A stretch of DNA of 64,000 nucleotides from Methylohalomonas lacus (GTDB lineage: Bacteria; Pseudomonadota; Gammaproteobacteria; Methylohalomonadales; Methylohalomonadaceae), in NCBI RefSeq assembly GCF_024808875.1, contig NZ_JANUCT010000013.1, positions 1-64,000 on the forward strand, given 5' to 3'. How positions within the stretch are numbered: position 1 is the stretch's first letter; each line of letters starts with the position of its first letter. The notes under the pieces were generated by a model. That model was not told the origin of the DNA and made no database searches. It saw nothing but the letters and a program-made list of their open reading frames with translations. The translations under genes were made by a program, and so were the position numbers. Positions 21,303-30,594 of the stretch are shown here, piece by piece.

Positions 21303-23237
21303 ATGAAAGAGAATCATCTGAAGCTGCTGTTAGTAGCGCTGTTGATAGCCTTGACGGTTTCGGTTTACTGGCCTGCCATGGGTGGAACGTTTGTATTCGA
21401 TGATTACCCGAACATCATAGACAATCAGCAGTTGCACATGCAAAAGGATAGCCTGGCTGACTGGACCAGGGCCAGCCTTTCTGGATTTGCAGGCCCGTTA
21501 CTACGTCCAATAAGCATGTTTACCTTTGCGGTCAATCTAGAGATGTGTGGGCTATATCCACGATGTTTCAAGCTGACCAATCTGGCCATACATGTTATGA
21601 CTGGTTTGCTGTTATTTCTTGTTGTAACGAGACTCCTCAAACAACATTCCTCGATTTCTAATAGCAATATATCACCGAAAAGCATCATGCTGATTTCAGG
21701 TGCAATAGGACTGCTCTGGCTATTGCATCCTATTAATGTCAGCAGTGTCGCATATGTAGTTCAGAGAATGAATTTACTTGCTGGCCTGTTTGTATTTTCT
21801 GGCCTTCTGTCGTATTTGATAGGCCGTCAAAAAATGGAGTTAGGTAATGGAGGCAGAATTCATATTTTAGCTGCCTTTATGATCACAATTCCTGCCATGC
21901 TCTCCAAGGAGAATGGTGCATTACTGCCGTTTTTCCTGTTGTTGGTGGAGATTTATTTCTTTAAATTCAGAAGTGAAGGGAAAGCGGATAGATATTTGCT
22001 TGTTTCGCTTTTTTCGTTATCCATAGCTTTACCAGTGGTTGTGGTTCTTGGCTTCGTTATACTAAATCCCGAGTGGCTCCTGCAGAGGTATGACAATAGA
22101 GAATTTTCTCTGATTGAGAGAATACTGACTCAACCCCGGGTCCTGTCGCTTTATCTGGGTCTTTTGGTTTTCCCGACAAACCAAAGACTCTCTCTGTTTC
22201 ATGATAATTTTGAGGTTTCAACTGGCCTTCTAGAACCGACAAGCACCTTGCTCGCATTATTGGGATTGTTCGGAGTTGTTATTTTAATTTGTGCACTTTA
22301 TAAGCGGGCGAAGCTTTTGAGTTTTGGGCTAGCTTTTTTCTTGGTTGGACACCTGATAGAGTCGACTATAATTCCCCTGGAGATGGTATTTGAGCACAGG
22401 AACTATATTCCAGCTTTTGGTATATTACTGCCATTAATCTATTATCTGTATGCTTCTACATACGGAATAAAAACAATCAATATAAGACGCTCATGCATAG
22501 TTATTTTGATTGTGTTGTTTGCGGTCATTACCCTGCTCAGAGCCGCGGAATGGGGGAATCCGCTACTATTGGCGGAGCTGGAAGCTAAATCGAATCCTGA
22601 TTCAGTACGGATTAATAATCTTGCTGGCAGAACCTATGCTAATGCCTATGAATCGGTTCCAGACGAGGACAAAAGTGCTGTTTATAAACAGGCTCATGAA
22701 TACTACAAAAAGGCGCATGAACTAGCCGAAGGTGACCTGATTAGCCTGGCTTCCTTGATAAGACTGGAGTCAAGAGCCAGAGGCTCAGCCAGGTACAAAT
22801 GGTATTCCAGTATGCTAGATATTCTGGAAAGCAAGAAACTGTCTGCCTCTGACAGTAATGCTATAAAACATTTGTTAGCTTGTCAGCGTCAGGGAATTTG
22901 TCCGGCCAGCAAGACTGGTTTTGAAAGCCTTATAAAGGCAGTAGAGGAAAATCCAAACCAGAACAGCAAATACAGAGCAATGATCTATACTGATTTTAGC
23001 CAGCATTATTGGTCGTTTATAGGCGATCAATCCAAAGCATTGGAGTATAGCAAAAAGGCCTATTCTGTATACCCAGAGGAAATAAGAATTGTGCTCAATT
23101 ATGCAAGTATATTGATCGCGAATGGGGATCATGAAAGGGCGGAGATGTTGATACAGGATGCAGGATCCATGGATATTCTTGGAATTCATTCAGTTAGAAT
23201 CAAGGAGCTGACCAATTTTGTGGAGCAGGCTAAATAA
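21303..23237 (+). CDS. GT-C-like polytopic membrane protein, candidate pilin or surface glycosyltransferase
   Basis: The protein is 644 residues from ATG 21303; a TTG at 21297 is possible. About ten membrane segments span residues 8-420. An early periplasmic loop FVFDDYPNIIDNQQ resembles the acidic first loop of GT-C/PMT-type sugar transferases that use polyprenyl-phosphate sugars. The last 220 residues are soluble and TPR-like. Position directly behind pilA recalls the accessory pilin-glycosylation genes of Pseudomonas (for example TfpW), but I claim only positional analogy. Base composition is far more AT-rich than pilR. It overlaps the next gene by one base. Confidence 0.65.
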   Translation: MKENHLKLLLVALLIALTVSVYWPAMGGTFVFDDYPNIIDNQQLHMQKDSLADWTRASLSGFAGPLLRPISMFTFAVNLEMCGLYPRCFKLTNLAIHVMTGLLLFLVVTRLLKQHSSISNSNISPKSIMLISGAIGLLWLLHPINVSSVAYVVQRMNLLAGLFVFSGLLSYLIGRQKMELGNGGRIHILAAFMITIPAMLSKENGALLPFFLLLVEIYFFKFRSEGKADRYLLVSLFSLSIALPVVVVLGFVILNPEWLLQRYDNREFSLIERILTQPRVLSLYLGLLVFPTNQRLSLFHDNFEVSTGLLEPTSTLLALLGLFGVVILICALYKRAKLLSFGLAFFLVGHLIESTIIPLEMVFEHRNYIPAFGILLPLIYYLYASTYGIKTINIRRSCIVILIVLFAVITLLRAAEWGNPLLLAELEAKSNPDSVRINNLAGRTYANAYESVPDEDKSAVYKQAHEYYKKAHELAEGDLISLASLIRLESRARGSARYKWYSSMLDILESKKLSASDSNAIKHLLACQRQGICPASKTGFESLIKAVEENPNQNSKYRAMIYTDFSQHYWSFIGDQSKALEYSKKAYSVYPEEIRIVLNYASILIANGDHERAEMLIQDAGSMDILGIHSVRIKELTNFVEQAK

Positions 23238-24109
23238 TGACTGACGTCGACAATAGCAGAGTAAGTATTATCTTGCCTGCCAAAAATGAGGCAGCCTCTT
23301 TAAAGCATTTGCTGCCAGAACTAAAAAATTGCTTCCCGGAATCTGAAATAATAGTTGTCGATGATGGATCAAATGATACAACAGTCGAAGTTTGTGAATC
23401 TAATAACGTGACTTGCTTACAGCATCAATATAGTAAAGGTAATGGGGCAGCCATAAAGTCAGGTACTAGGGCGGCAACAGGAGAGATTTTAGTATTTATG
23501 GATGCAGATGGGCAGCATTTAGCGGAGGAAATAACCAAGCTTCTAGATGTGCTGGAACAGGGCTATGATATGGTAGTAGGTGCAAGAAAGTTTGGGCATC
23601 AGGCTAATTATGGTAGGGGTTTAGCTAATACTGTTTATAACAAATTTGCCAGTTTAGTTACTGGGCATCTGGTTAAAGATCTGACATCAGGTTTTCGTGT
23701 CGTTAGAGCAGAGAAATTTAAGGAATTTCTTTACATGCTTCCGAATGGGTTTTCATATCCAAGCACAATCACTATGGCCTTTTTTCGTGTGGGTTACTCA
23801 GTAGTTTATGCTCCTATTAATGTCAAGAATAGAATTGGCAAGAGTCATATTAGACCTTTACGTGACGGGTTAAGATTTTTGCTTATTATATTTAGAATTA
23901 CAACATTATATTCACCTCTTAAGATATTCCTGCCAATTAGTAGTTTTGTTTTTTTGGTTGGATTTATGTACTACATATATACTTATATTACTGATGATCG
24001 CTTTACTAATATGAGTGCTCTTTTGATCTTGTCAGCGATTTCCATTTTCTTAGTAGGGTTGGTCTCAGAACAAATTACAATGCTTTTGTATAAGAAAGAT
24101 GCGAAATGA
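23237..24109 (+). CDS. Family 2 glycosyltransferase, polyprenyl-phosphate-sugar synthase-like
   Basis: The 290-residue protein begins with a GT-A fold: VSIILPAKNEAASL, VVDDGSNDTT and a DADGQH metal-binding motif, as in dolichyl-phosphate-mannose synthase and GtrB-type enzymes. Two membrane segments near the C-terminus (about residues 230-252 and 258-282) would anchor it to the inner membrane. It probably loads a sugar from a nucleotide donor onto a polyprenyl phosphate, supplying the GT-C-like protein encoded just before it. The start codon shares one base with the preceding stop. Confidence 0.8.
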   Translation: MTDVDNSRVSIILPAKNEAASLKHLLPELKNCFPESEIIVVDDGSNDTTVEVCESNNVTCLQHQYSKGNGAAIKSGTRAATGEILVFMDADGQHLAEEITKLLDVLEQGYDMVVGARKFGHQANYGRGLANTVYNKFASLVTGHLVKDLTSGFRVVRAEKFKEFLYMLPNGFSYPSTITMAFFRVGYSVVYAPINVKNRIGKSHIRPLRDGLRFLLIIFRITTLYSPLKIFLPISSFVFLVGFMYYIYTYITDDRFTNMSALLILSAISIFLVGLVSEQITMLLYKKDAK

Positions 24110-25155
24110 GAGTGCTTATAGACATAGGCCATCCTGCCCATGTCCATTTTTTTAAAAATCCAATTAATATTCTCCAACGCTCTGGTCATGAAATTATAAT
24201 AACTAGTCGTACTAAAGAGATGACTCAGTTATTACTTGATCAGGCTGGAGTTGAGCATTTCAATCTGTCAAATCAAGGGCCAGGTGGCATTAAGTCGTTA
24301 TTATCTGAGCTTCTTGTTCGTGACTGTAGGCTTTATAATCTTGTAAAAAAAGTCCGACCTGATGTTATGGCAGGAATTGGAGGGATATTTATAGCTCATG
24401 TAGGGGCGATCACACGTATACCGTCTATAGTTTTTTATGATACGGAAAATGCCAAGCTGCAAAACATTTTAACTTATCCACTAGCAAAAAGAGTTGTTGT
24501 GCCGGATTGCTATAGGGCATGGACGCCGAAATGGAAAACTTTACGCTATAAAGGCTATCATGAACTCTCCTATTTGCACCCTGCATATTTCACACCTGAT
24601 CGAAATATTGCGATTATTAATGGGATGGTTGAAGGACAGGAAAATTACTTATTACGACTGGTTTCTTGGAAGGCTAGCCATGATATTGGACAATCTGGTC
24701 TATCCATAGATAATATCCGATTATTAGTGAGTTACTTATCTAAGAGAGGTAATATTGTAATCTCATCCGAAGCAGAACTAACTGATGATCTCAAAAAATA
24801 CCAATATCGAGGAGATATCTCACAGATTCATCATCTACTGGCATATTGTGATGGCTACATAGGTGAAAGTGCGACTATGGGATCAGAAGCAGTTGTTTTA
24901 GGTGTGCCATCAGTTTTTATATCAGCAGAGGGAAGAGGGTATACTACAGAGCAAGAACTTAGGTATGGGTTGTCAAAAAATATAGAAAAAAATGATTGGC
25001 TTTCTATTAAAGAAGGAATTGACTGGTTGCTAACACTAGATATTTATAAGTGGGACGAAAGACACACACAAATGCTAGCAAACACTATTGACGTTGCGTC
25101 ATTTGTAGGAGAGCAAATTATTGCTACTGGGCGCCCACGCAAGCTATGTGATTAG
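24106..25155 (+). CDS. DUF354-family GT-B-like protein
   Basis: The 349-residue protein starts MRVLIDIGHPAHVHFFKN, the signature of DUF354 proteins. These are predicted to adopt a glycogen-phosphorylase/GT-B fold related to UDP-GlcNAc 2-epimerases and MurG-type transferases. No membrane segment is seen. The GYIGESATMGSEAVVLGVPS segment near residue 255 resembles the donor-site region of that fold. It overlaps the preceding GT2 gene by 4 bases, so the three genes form one unit. The exact reaction is unknown. Confidence 0.75.
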   Translation: MRVLIDIGHPAHVHFFKNPINILQRSGHEIIITSRTKEMTQLLLDQAGVEHFNLSNQGPGGIKSLLSELLVRDCRLYNLVKKVRPDVMAGIGGIFIAHVGAITRIPSIVFYDTENAKLQNILTYPLAKRVVVPDCYRAWTPKWKTLRYKGYHELSYLHPAYFTPDRNIAIINGMVEGQENYLLRLVSWKASHDIGQSGLSIDNIRLLVSYLSKRGNIVISSEAELTDDLKKYQYRGDISQIHHLLAYCDGYIGESATMGSEAVVLGVPSVFISAEGRGYTTEQELRYGLSKNIEKNDWLSIKEGIDWLLTLDIYKWDERHTQMLANTIDVASFVGEQIIATGRPRKLCD

Positions 25156-25997
25156 ATAAAATCTATTTTTTTATATGAGTCCCAGTCTAACTTCGAATCA
25201 ATTTCGTTCCGTTGTTTTTCAGTAAATAAACTTAGCCATTTTTTTTTCTGATTCGATGCCTTATCCAAGGCTGACGTTTTCCAATGCTCGTTGTCTCGAG
25301 TAATTACTGATGTTGATTTAGTTTTTCTGAGGGATAGATTTATTTCTCTTTGTATATTAGTCATTAACGAATATTTTCTATTTATTAAGTCCTCGTACCG
25401 AACAAAAATACATTCACTATTATTTGCTTTTTCTAAAGCTATATTTACCGAACTATTCCATAAGTTTATTGCAAATTCGATATTTTCATGCCCAAACCAA
25501 TGCGGGTATTTCAAAGAACGGTCATATATTGATGCAACAACATCGTTGCCTTGGCGAATTATATAAATGATATATGGTTTCGGCGAGATAGCTTCAATAT
25601 ATTCTAGTCTATAAAAATGCTTAGGAGTCTTTTCTACCCAAGTACTATAGCCTAATTTATTTGCTAGCTGATCAAGATAAGTTACCCATAATAGTATGCT
25701 GTGTTCTTTGGATGTTATGCAATAAAAGAATTTTTTTAGGCCAAGTTGTGGAGTCCAATACTTGATTGCATCTTTGGTTTTATTTAGTTTGAAAAGAAAG
25801 TTATAAGGTGGTGTTACTTTATTGGAATACATCGATTGTAGACGATACATTGCCTTAATTCGGGCAGCATAATTATCTAGGCCATCCAAGAAATAGCCTG
25901 TTTCTGGGAAGCAGCAAACGTCAAAATACTTCCCCATTTCATTTTGCATGATAGTTGTGCCCGAGCGCGAACAACCTACTATGCAAATCCTTTTCAA
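25152..25997 (-). CDS. Sulfotransferase-family protein
   Basis: The 281-residue protein starts KRICIVGCSRSGTTIMQNEM, where CSRSGTT is the 5'-phosphosulfate-binding loop of PAPS-dependent sulfotransferases. IYIIRQGNDVVASIYDRSL fits the 3'-phosphate-binding region. It would transfer sulfate from PAPS to a hydroxyl, possibly on a glycan. It is transcribed against the glycosyltransferase genes and overlaps the DUF354 stop by 4 bases. It shares their AT-rich composition. The acceptor is unknown. Confidence 0.82.
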   Translation of the reverse strand: MKRICIVGCSRSGTTIMQNEMGKYFDVCCFPETGYFLDGLDNYAARIKAMYRLQSMYSNKVTPPYNFLFKLNKTKDAIKYWTPQLGLKKFFYCITSKEHSILLWVTYLDQLANKLGYSTWVEKTPKHFYRLEYIEAISPKPYIIYIIRQGNDVVASIYDRSLKYPHWFGHENIEFAINLWNSSVNIALEKANNSECIFVRYEDLINRKYSLMTNIQREINLSLRKTKSTSVITRDNEHWKTSALDKASNQKKKWLSLFTEKQRNEIDSKLDWDSYKKIDFI

Positions 25998-26162
25998 GGT
26001 GCCTCCTGCTACTACTATTTTTATTGATCTTGATGGCTAGTAGTGAATTCAATCTACCTTAACAAATATAACAACCCGTGCCAGCTTAGTGTTGCTGTAG
26101 TTAGTCAGCCAGCAGTTGGCCCTTCATAGAAATGTAACATCTTTATTGGTGCAACTAGCGGA

Positions 26163-26963
26163 TTACTCATGTGCTTGTTTTGCAAGAATAGCTTTTTGCA
26201 TGGCTTCATGAATTTTAGGTGTGCCAATCATGACATTCCCTGACTCCAGATAATTATTGCCACCAGTCATATCCGCAACAATACCACCTGCCTCCTCGAC
26301 CAGTAGTGCCCCCGCAGCCATATCCCAGGGTTGCAGCCCGAATTCCCAGAAGCCGTCCAGCCGGCCGCAGGCGACGTAGGCCAGATCCAGTGCGGCGGCG
26401 CCGGCGCGGCGGATGCCGGCGGTCTGGGTGATCAGGGCGCGGAAGGTTTCCATGTAGCGATCCAGGTGCTCCATTTCCTTGAAGGGAAAGCCGGTGCCCA
26501 GCAGTGCGTTTTCCAGCCGGGTCTCCTTGCTGACATGGATGCGCTTGCCATCCAGCTGGGCGCCGCTACCGCGGCTGGCGCTGAACAGTTCGTTCTTGAA
26601 CGGATCGTAGACGACCGCCTGGTCGAGCTTGCCGCGATGCTGCAGGGCGATGGACACGGCGAATTGCGGGAAGCCGTGGATGTAATTGGTGGTGCCGTCC
26701 AGCGGGTCGATGATCCAGAGATACTCGTCGCGGACGTCGCCGGGGCCATTATAGCCGCTTTCCTCGGCGAGAATGCCGTGTTTCGGGTAAGCCTTGTGCA
26801 ATGTCTGTATGATTGCGACCTCGGCCTTGCGGTCGACATCGGTTACGAAATCGTTGCGCCCCTTGGCATCCACGGACAGATCCTGGACCCGGTCCATGTG
26901 ACGTAAAATGACGGTCCCCGCGGCGCGTGCGGCGCGGGTGGCAGTGTTGAGCATGGGGTGCAT
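26163..26963 (-). CDS. suhB: Inositol-1-monophosphatase SuhB
   Basis: The 266-residue Mg-dependent phosphatase has the family motifs ILAEESG, WIIDPLDGTTNYIHGFP and PWDMAAGALLVEEAGG, which bind metal and substrate. Besides inositol phosphatase activity, SuhB in E. coli joins the rRNA antitermination complex. It marks the return to high-GC sequence after the AT-rich island, although its last codons are still relatively AT-rich. It is divergent from trmJ. Confidence 0.95.
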   Translation of the reverse strand: MHPMLNTATRAARAAGTVILRHMDRVQDLSVDAKGRNDFVTDVDRKAEVAIIQTLHKAYPKHGILAEESGYNGPGDVRDEYLWIIDPLDGTTNYIHGFPQFAVSIALQHRGKLDQAVVYDPFKNELFSASRGSGAQLDGKRIHVSKETRLENALLGTGFPFKEMEHLDRYMETFRALITQTAGIRRAGAAALDLAYVACGRLDGFWEFGLQPWDMAAGALLVEEAGGIVADMTGGNNYLESGNVMIGTPKIHEAMQKAILAKQAHE

Positions 26964-27028
26964 GGTGAGGACAGACTCCGTAAATTAAGCCGCAATTGTA
27001 CGGGGCGCGTTGCAGACAGTGAAGCAAG

Positions 27029-27766
27029 ATGACACAGAACCTGAATAATATCCGTATTGTCCTCGTCGGGACGACGCACCCGGGCAACATCGGCGCCGCC
27101 GCACGTGCCATGAAATGCATGGGGTTGTCCAGCCTCTATCTGGTACAGCCGCCGTTCGGTTTCCCCGGCGCTGACGCCACAGCCCGTGCCGCCGGTGCGG
27201 ACGACCTGCTGGCCGCGGCAGTCAGCTGCGAGACACTGGAGCCGGCTATTCGCGACTGCTCGCTGGTCGTTGGCACCACGGCGCGCGAGCGCAGCATCCC
27301 CTGGCCGGTGTTAACGCCCGAGCAGTGTGCAAAGCAGTCCCTGCAGGCGGCAGCTGACGGCCCGGTGGCGCTGCTGTTTGGCCGCGAGCGCTCCGGCCTG
27401 ACCAACGAGGAAATCGACTGCTGTAATGCGGTGGTCAATATTCCGACCGACCCGGCTTTCAGTTCGCTGAACCTGGCCGCTGCGGTGCAGGTACTGAGCT
27501 ACGAGATTTACAAGATCGTCAGTGCCCAGCAACCGGTTGCCGACGAGACGCCGAAGATACCGCTGGCGACGAACGAGGAACTGGAATATCTGTACGAGCA
27601 CCTGCAGCGGACGATGACGCGGGTCGGCTTTTATGATCCCGTTAAGCCCCGCCGCGTGATCCGGCGCCTGCGGCGCCTGTTTGGTCGGGCCCAGCTGGAT
27701 CAGAATGAGCTCAATATCCTGCGCGGGTTCCTTGCGGCAGTGGATGAGAAAACGCCGCCGGAGTAG
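27029..27766 (+). CDS. trmJ: tRNA (cytidine/uridine-32-2'-O)-methyltransferase TrmJ
   Basis: This SPOUT-class methyltransferase modifies position 32 of several tRNAs. Motifs include VLVGTTHPGNIGAAARAMK at the N-terminus, LLFGRERSGLTNEEID and the knot region IPTDPAFSSLNLAAAVQVLSYE (22 residues in total, near 150). The 245-residue length is standard. It is divergent from suhB, a common arrangement in gammaproteobacteria. Its 3' side opens into a 539-base repeat array. Confidence 0.95.
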   Translation: MTQNLNNIRIVLVGTTHPGNIGAAARAMKCMGLSSLYLVQPPFGFPGADATARAAGADDLLAAAVSCETLEPAIRDCSLVVGTTARERSIPWPVLTPEQCAKQSLQAAADGPVALLFGRERSGLTNEEIDCCNAVVNIPTDPAFSSLNLAAAVQVLSYEIYKIVSAQQPVADETPKIPLATNEELEYLYEHLQRTMTRVGFYDPVKPRRVIRRLRRLFGRAQLDQNELNILRGFLAAVDEKTPPE

Positions 27767-27856
27767 AGGCGAATAATATGGATGGCGGGTCAGGCGCGGC
27801 ATGAAGGGTGAAATGGCGCCGATTATGATCGGTTTTCACGGGCTGATTGGTGACGG

Positions 27857-27952
27857 GTAGGAGCGGCGACCCCGCCGCGAAAGAAGGGTTCAGATGCCGC
27901 GCCAGTATCCATTTGCCATTCGGCCCGGGGTCGGCCCTCCTAAGGGCTGGTT
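27857..27952. repeat. Dispersed repeat B, copy B1
   Basis: The stretch starts GTAGGAGCGGCGACCCCGCC and ends CGGCCCGGGGTCGGCCCTCC. It is close to the reverse complement of 32164-32249. The arms are GC-rich and could form a long imperfect hairpin. It is the first unit of a B-A-B-A array in the trmJ-purM gap, which holds no gene. Confidence 0.75.
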
Positions 27953-27993
27953 AATTGGTAAATGGTGATTCGTGATTGGCAAGGCCCGTCCTC

Positions 27994-28059
27994 GTGGGGG
28001 GCGGATTCAAATCCGCTAACTCTCCGGCGCATGTTTCGCCGATTTTAATCGGCTCCCAC
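27994..28059. repeat. Dispersed repeat A, copy A2
   Basis: GTGGGGGGCGGATTCAAATC at the left and GCCGATTTTAATCGGCTCCC at the right reproduce the nested inverted repeat seen at 8715-8776. The loop sequences differ. Confidence 0.75.
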
Positions 28060-28078
28060 GGGCTGTGGTTCGGCAATC

Positions 28079-28165
28079 GTAGGAGCAGCGACCGCGCCGC
28101 GAATAAGGGTTCAGGTCCCGTGCTGTAATCTGCTTCTCATTCGGTCCGCAGTCGGGCCTCCTACG
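28079..28165. repeat. Dispersed repeat B, copy B2
   Basis: GTAGGAGCAGCGACCGCGCC at the left and TCGGTCCGCAGTCGGGCCTC at the right align along their length with B1, with scattered changes that often preserve pairing. Confidence 0.72.
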
Positions 28166-28188
28166 ATAGATTGGTGACGCCTGCCATT

Positions 28189-28249
28189 GTGGGAGCGGAT
28201 TGCAATCCGCGAACTCTTCAGCGTATGTTTCGCCGAATAAATTCGGCTT
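28189..28249. repeat. Dispersed repeat A, copy A3 (degenerate right end)
   Basis: GTGGGAGCGGATTGCAATCC and GCCGAATAAATTCGGC are present, but the closing CTCCCAC arm is replaced by unrelated bases. It lies about 55 bases from the purM stop. Confidence 0.68.
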
Positions 28250-28305
28250 GTATATTTGTGGTGACGGGTCTACTCGTTAGAGAAGGCTTGTCGGGGCGGA
28301 GGGAC

Positions 28306-29373
28306 TCAGTCGGTGTGCTGCAGGATCACGCCTTGATCGTCGGCACGCGGCACGATGTGGCCGATCACCCTGGCGTCCTCACCGGCGCTGTTCAGCTGTT
28401 CGATCGCTTTTTCCGCCTGGTCGGCGGGGACGCAGACGACCATGCCGATGCCGCAGTTGAAGGTGCGGTACATTTCGTTGAGTTCGATGCCGCCGCGTTC
28501 GGCCAGCCAGTCGAACACGTTCGGCCAACGCCAGCTCTGTGTGTCGATCGTGGCGCTGACATGGTCCGGCAGCATGCGCGGCACGTTCTCCAGCAGACCG
28601 CCACCGGTGATGTGGGCCATGCCGCGCACGTCGACGTGCTTGATGAGTTCGAGCAGCGGCTTGATGTAGATGCGTGTGGGGGTCAACAAATGGTCCGCAA
28701 GCGTGCCGCCGTCGAGCTTGTTGGCCAGGCCCATATCCTCGCGCTCGAGCACCTTGCGGATCAGCGAATAGCCGTTCGAGTGCGGACCGCTGGAAGCGAG
28801 TCCGATCACGGCGTCGCCGGGTTCGATGCGGCTGCCGTCGATAATCGCGTCACGCTCGACCACGCCGACGCAGAAGCCGGCCAGGTCATAGTCGCCCTCG
28901 GCGTACATGCCCGGCATTTCCGCTGTTTCGCCGCCTATGAGTGCTGCGCCGGCCAGCTCGCAGCCCCTGGCAATCCCGCTGACCACCTGCTCGGCGACGT
29001 CGACATCGAGCCGGCTGCTGGCGAAGTAGTCGAGAAAAAACAGCGGCTCGGCGCCCTGGACGACAAGATCATTGGCACACATGGCGACCAGGTCAATGCC
29101 GATGCCGTCGTGGCGGCCGCTGTCGATGGCCAGCTTGATCTTGGTGCCGACGCCGTCGGTACCGGCGACCAGTACCGGCTGCCGGTAATTCAGCGCGCCG
29201 ATGTCGAACAGCGCGCCGAAACCGCCGATGGCGCCGAGCGCGCCTGGGCGCTGGGTCTTTGCGCACATCGACTTGATGCGCTGGACGAGATCGTTGCCGC
29301 GATCGATGCTGACACCGGCGGCGGCATAGTCGAGACCGGGGTTGGTTTTATCGGGGGTATTGTCTTGGGACAC
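28306..29373 (-). CDS. purM: Phosphoribosylformylglycinamidine cyclo-ligase (AIR synthetase)
   Basis: The enzyme closes the imidazole ring in the fifth step of purine synthesis, using ATP. The 355-residue protein has the typical [17 protein letters not shown] start, [12 protein letters not shown], the [19 protein letters not shown] segment and a [11 protein letters not shown] motif. It is divergent from the DUF2066 gene. That gene and hda are commonly found upstream of purMN-type clusters, although purN is not visible here. Confidence 0.95.
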   Translation of the reverse strand: MSQDNTPDKTNPGLDYAAAGVSIDRGNDLVQRIKSMCAKTQRPGALGAIGGFGALFDIGALNYRQPVLVAGTDGVGTKIKLAIDSGRHDGIGIDLVAMCANDLVVQGAEPLFFLDYFASSRLDVDVAEQVVSGIARGCELAGAALIGGETAEMPGMYAEGDYDLAGFCVGVVERDAIIDGSRIEPGDAVIGLASSGPHSNGYSLIRKVLEREDMGLANKLDGGTLADHLLTPTRIYIKPLLELIKHVDVRGMAHITGGGLLENVPRMLPDHVSATIDTQSWRWPNVFDWLAERGGIELNEMYRTFNCGIGMVVCVPADQAEKAIEQLNSAGEDARVIGHIVPRADDQGVILQHTD

Positions 29374-29496
29374 GGGCGGGCTGGACGCTGTTCTGTAAGG
29401 CCGTCATGTTAAGGTCGTGCCCGGCCTGCCGCAATCATTACTTGTTCGTGACGGCCTTGCTTGACTTAACACGGCCGCTTGCATAGCGTGCTGCGC

Positions 29497-30564
29497 ATGA
29501 TGCCTCGATTATTCGTTTTTCTTGTTCTTGTTGGCGTGTTCGGGCTGCCGCAGTTGCAGGCCATGCCGGTCAGCGGGCTGTATGAAGCACGCGTGACCGT
29601 GCCCGACCAGTCCGAGAGTGAGCGCCGCCAGGCGCTGCCACGGGTGCTGGGCCAGGTACTGATCAAACTTACCGGCGATCGCGGGATTATTGACGACGGG
29701 CGTTCCAAGCCGATTCTCAATAATGCCCAGGATTACCTTCAGCAGTATCGCTACCTCGAGCCGGGCGATGACGATGAATCGCTGCGCCTGCTGGCCAGTT
29801 TCGACAGCGCGGCCGTATCCGAGGCGCTACGCCGCGAGGGCATCGCCGCCTGGGGCAATGAACGGCCGGCGACGCTCGTCTGGCTGGCGGTCAGCAATGA
29901 TGCCGGCGACCAGCTCGTCGGCATGGAGCAGTCGGCGCCGGGCGGCGAGAATTACCTGCAGCCGATCATCGAACACGCCCAGCGGCGCGGCCTTCCGCTA
30001 TTGCTGCCACTCATGGATCTGGAGGATGCCCGGGAGCTGGATGCGGCCGACGTCCGCGACGGCTCGGTCAGCCGGATACGCGCCGCTTCCGAGCGCTATC
30101 CCGCCGATATCGTGATTGCAGTGAGTGTTGGCGCCGGCGGTGACAGCGTGCGTGCGCGCTGGACGCAGCTGTCGCAAGCGGATGGTGATGCTGACTGGAC
30201 AACCTCGGGCGACTCCGTCGATGCGGCGCTGGCGGCCGGTATTGACCGTCTGGCCGATAAGCTTGCACAGCGCTATGCACCGCGCACAGTGGCCGGCGAG
30301 GGGCGGCGTCTGCAGTTGACCGTCACCGATATCGACAGCCTCGAAGACTACGCCCGTGCCCAGAAGTACCTGGCGGGGCTGAGCAATGTCAGCCGGGTCA
30401 ATGTCAGCCGGGTGCGATCGGACAGCGTCGTCTTCGAGGTCGAGAGTAATGTCGATGCCGCCGCCCTGGACCAGACCATTGGCATCGGCCGCACCCTGCG
30501 CGCCGCTGGTGATGCCGGCGACAGTGATGGCGACGCTGGCCGTCGCTACCGTCTGCTGCCCTGA
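29497..30564 (+). CDS. DUF2066 exported protein
   Basis: A 355-residue protein starts at ATG 29497; the frame is open from TTG 29479. A signal peptide (LFVFLVLVGVFGLPQLQA) is followed by VSGLYEARVTVPDQSESER, a DUF2066 landmark. A periplasmic or envelope location is likely, and the function is unknown. It lies between purM (divergent) and hda (same strand, 30 bases on). This DUF2066-hda proximity to purM is conserved in gammaproteobacteria. Confidence 0.82.
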   Translation: MMPRLFVFLVLVGVFGLPQLQAMPVSGLYEARVTVPDQSESERRQALPRVLGQVLIKLTGDRGIIDDGRSKPILNNAQDYLQQYRYLEPGDDDESLRLLASFDSAAVSEALRREGIAAWGNERPATLVWLAVSNDAGDQLVGMEQSAPGGENYLQPIIEHAQRRGLPLLLPLMDLEDARELDAADVRDGSVSRIRAASERYPADIVIAVSVGAGGDSVRARWTQLSQADGDADWTTSGDSVDAALAAGIDRLADKLAQRYAPRTVAGEGRRLQLTVTDIDSLEDYARAQKYLAGLSNVSRVNVSRVRSDSVVFEVESNVDAAALDQTIGIGRTLRAAGDAGDSDGDAGRRYRLLP

Positions 30565-30594
30565 CTGACTCCACAACAGCCGGACGCCGCCCGT

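Noticed and set aside
21303-25997. Prophage or defence island
   Set aside because: The AT-rich stretch holds sugar- and sulfate-transfer genes only. No integrase, phage structural gene, nuclease or restriction gene was seen.
27767-28305. Possible CRISPR array
   Set aside because: The repeats are two different palindromes of unequal length and spacing, are related to copies elsewhere, and no cas genes are present.
28171-29412. 413-codon open frame opposite purM
   Set aside because: It begins inside intergenic repeats and otherwise mirrors purM. No plausible ribosome-binding site or domain is visible.
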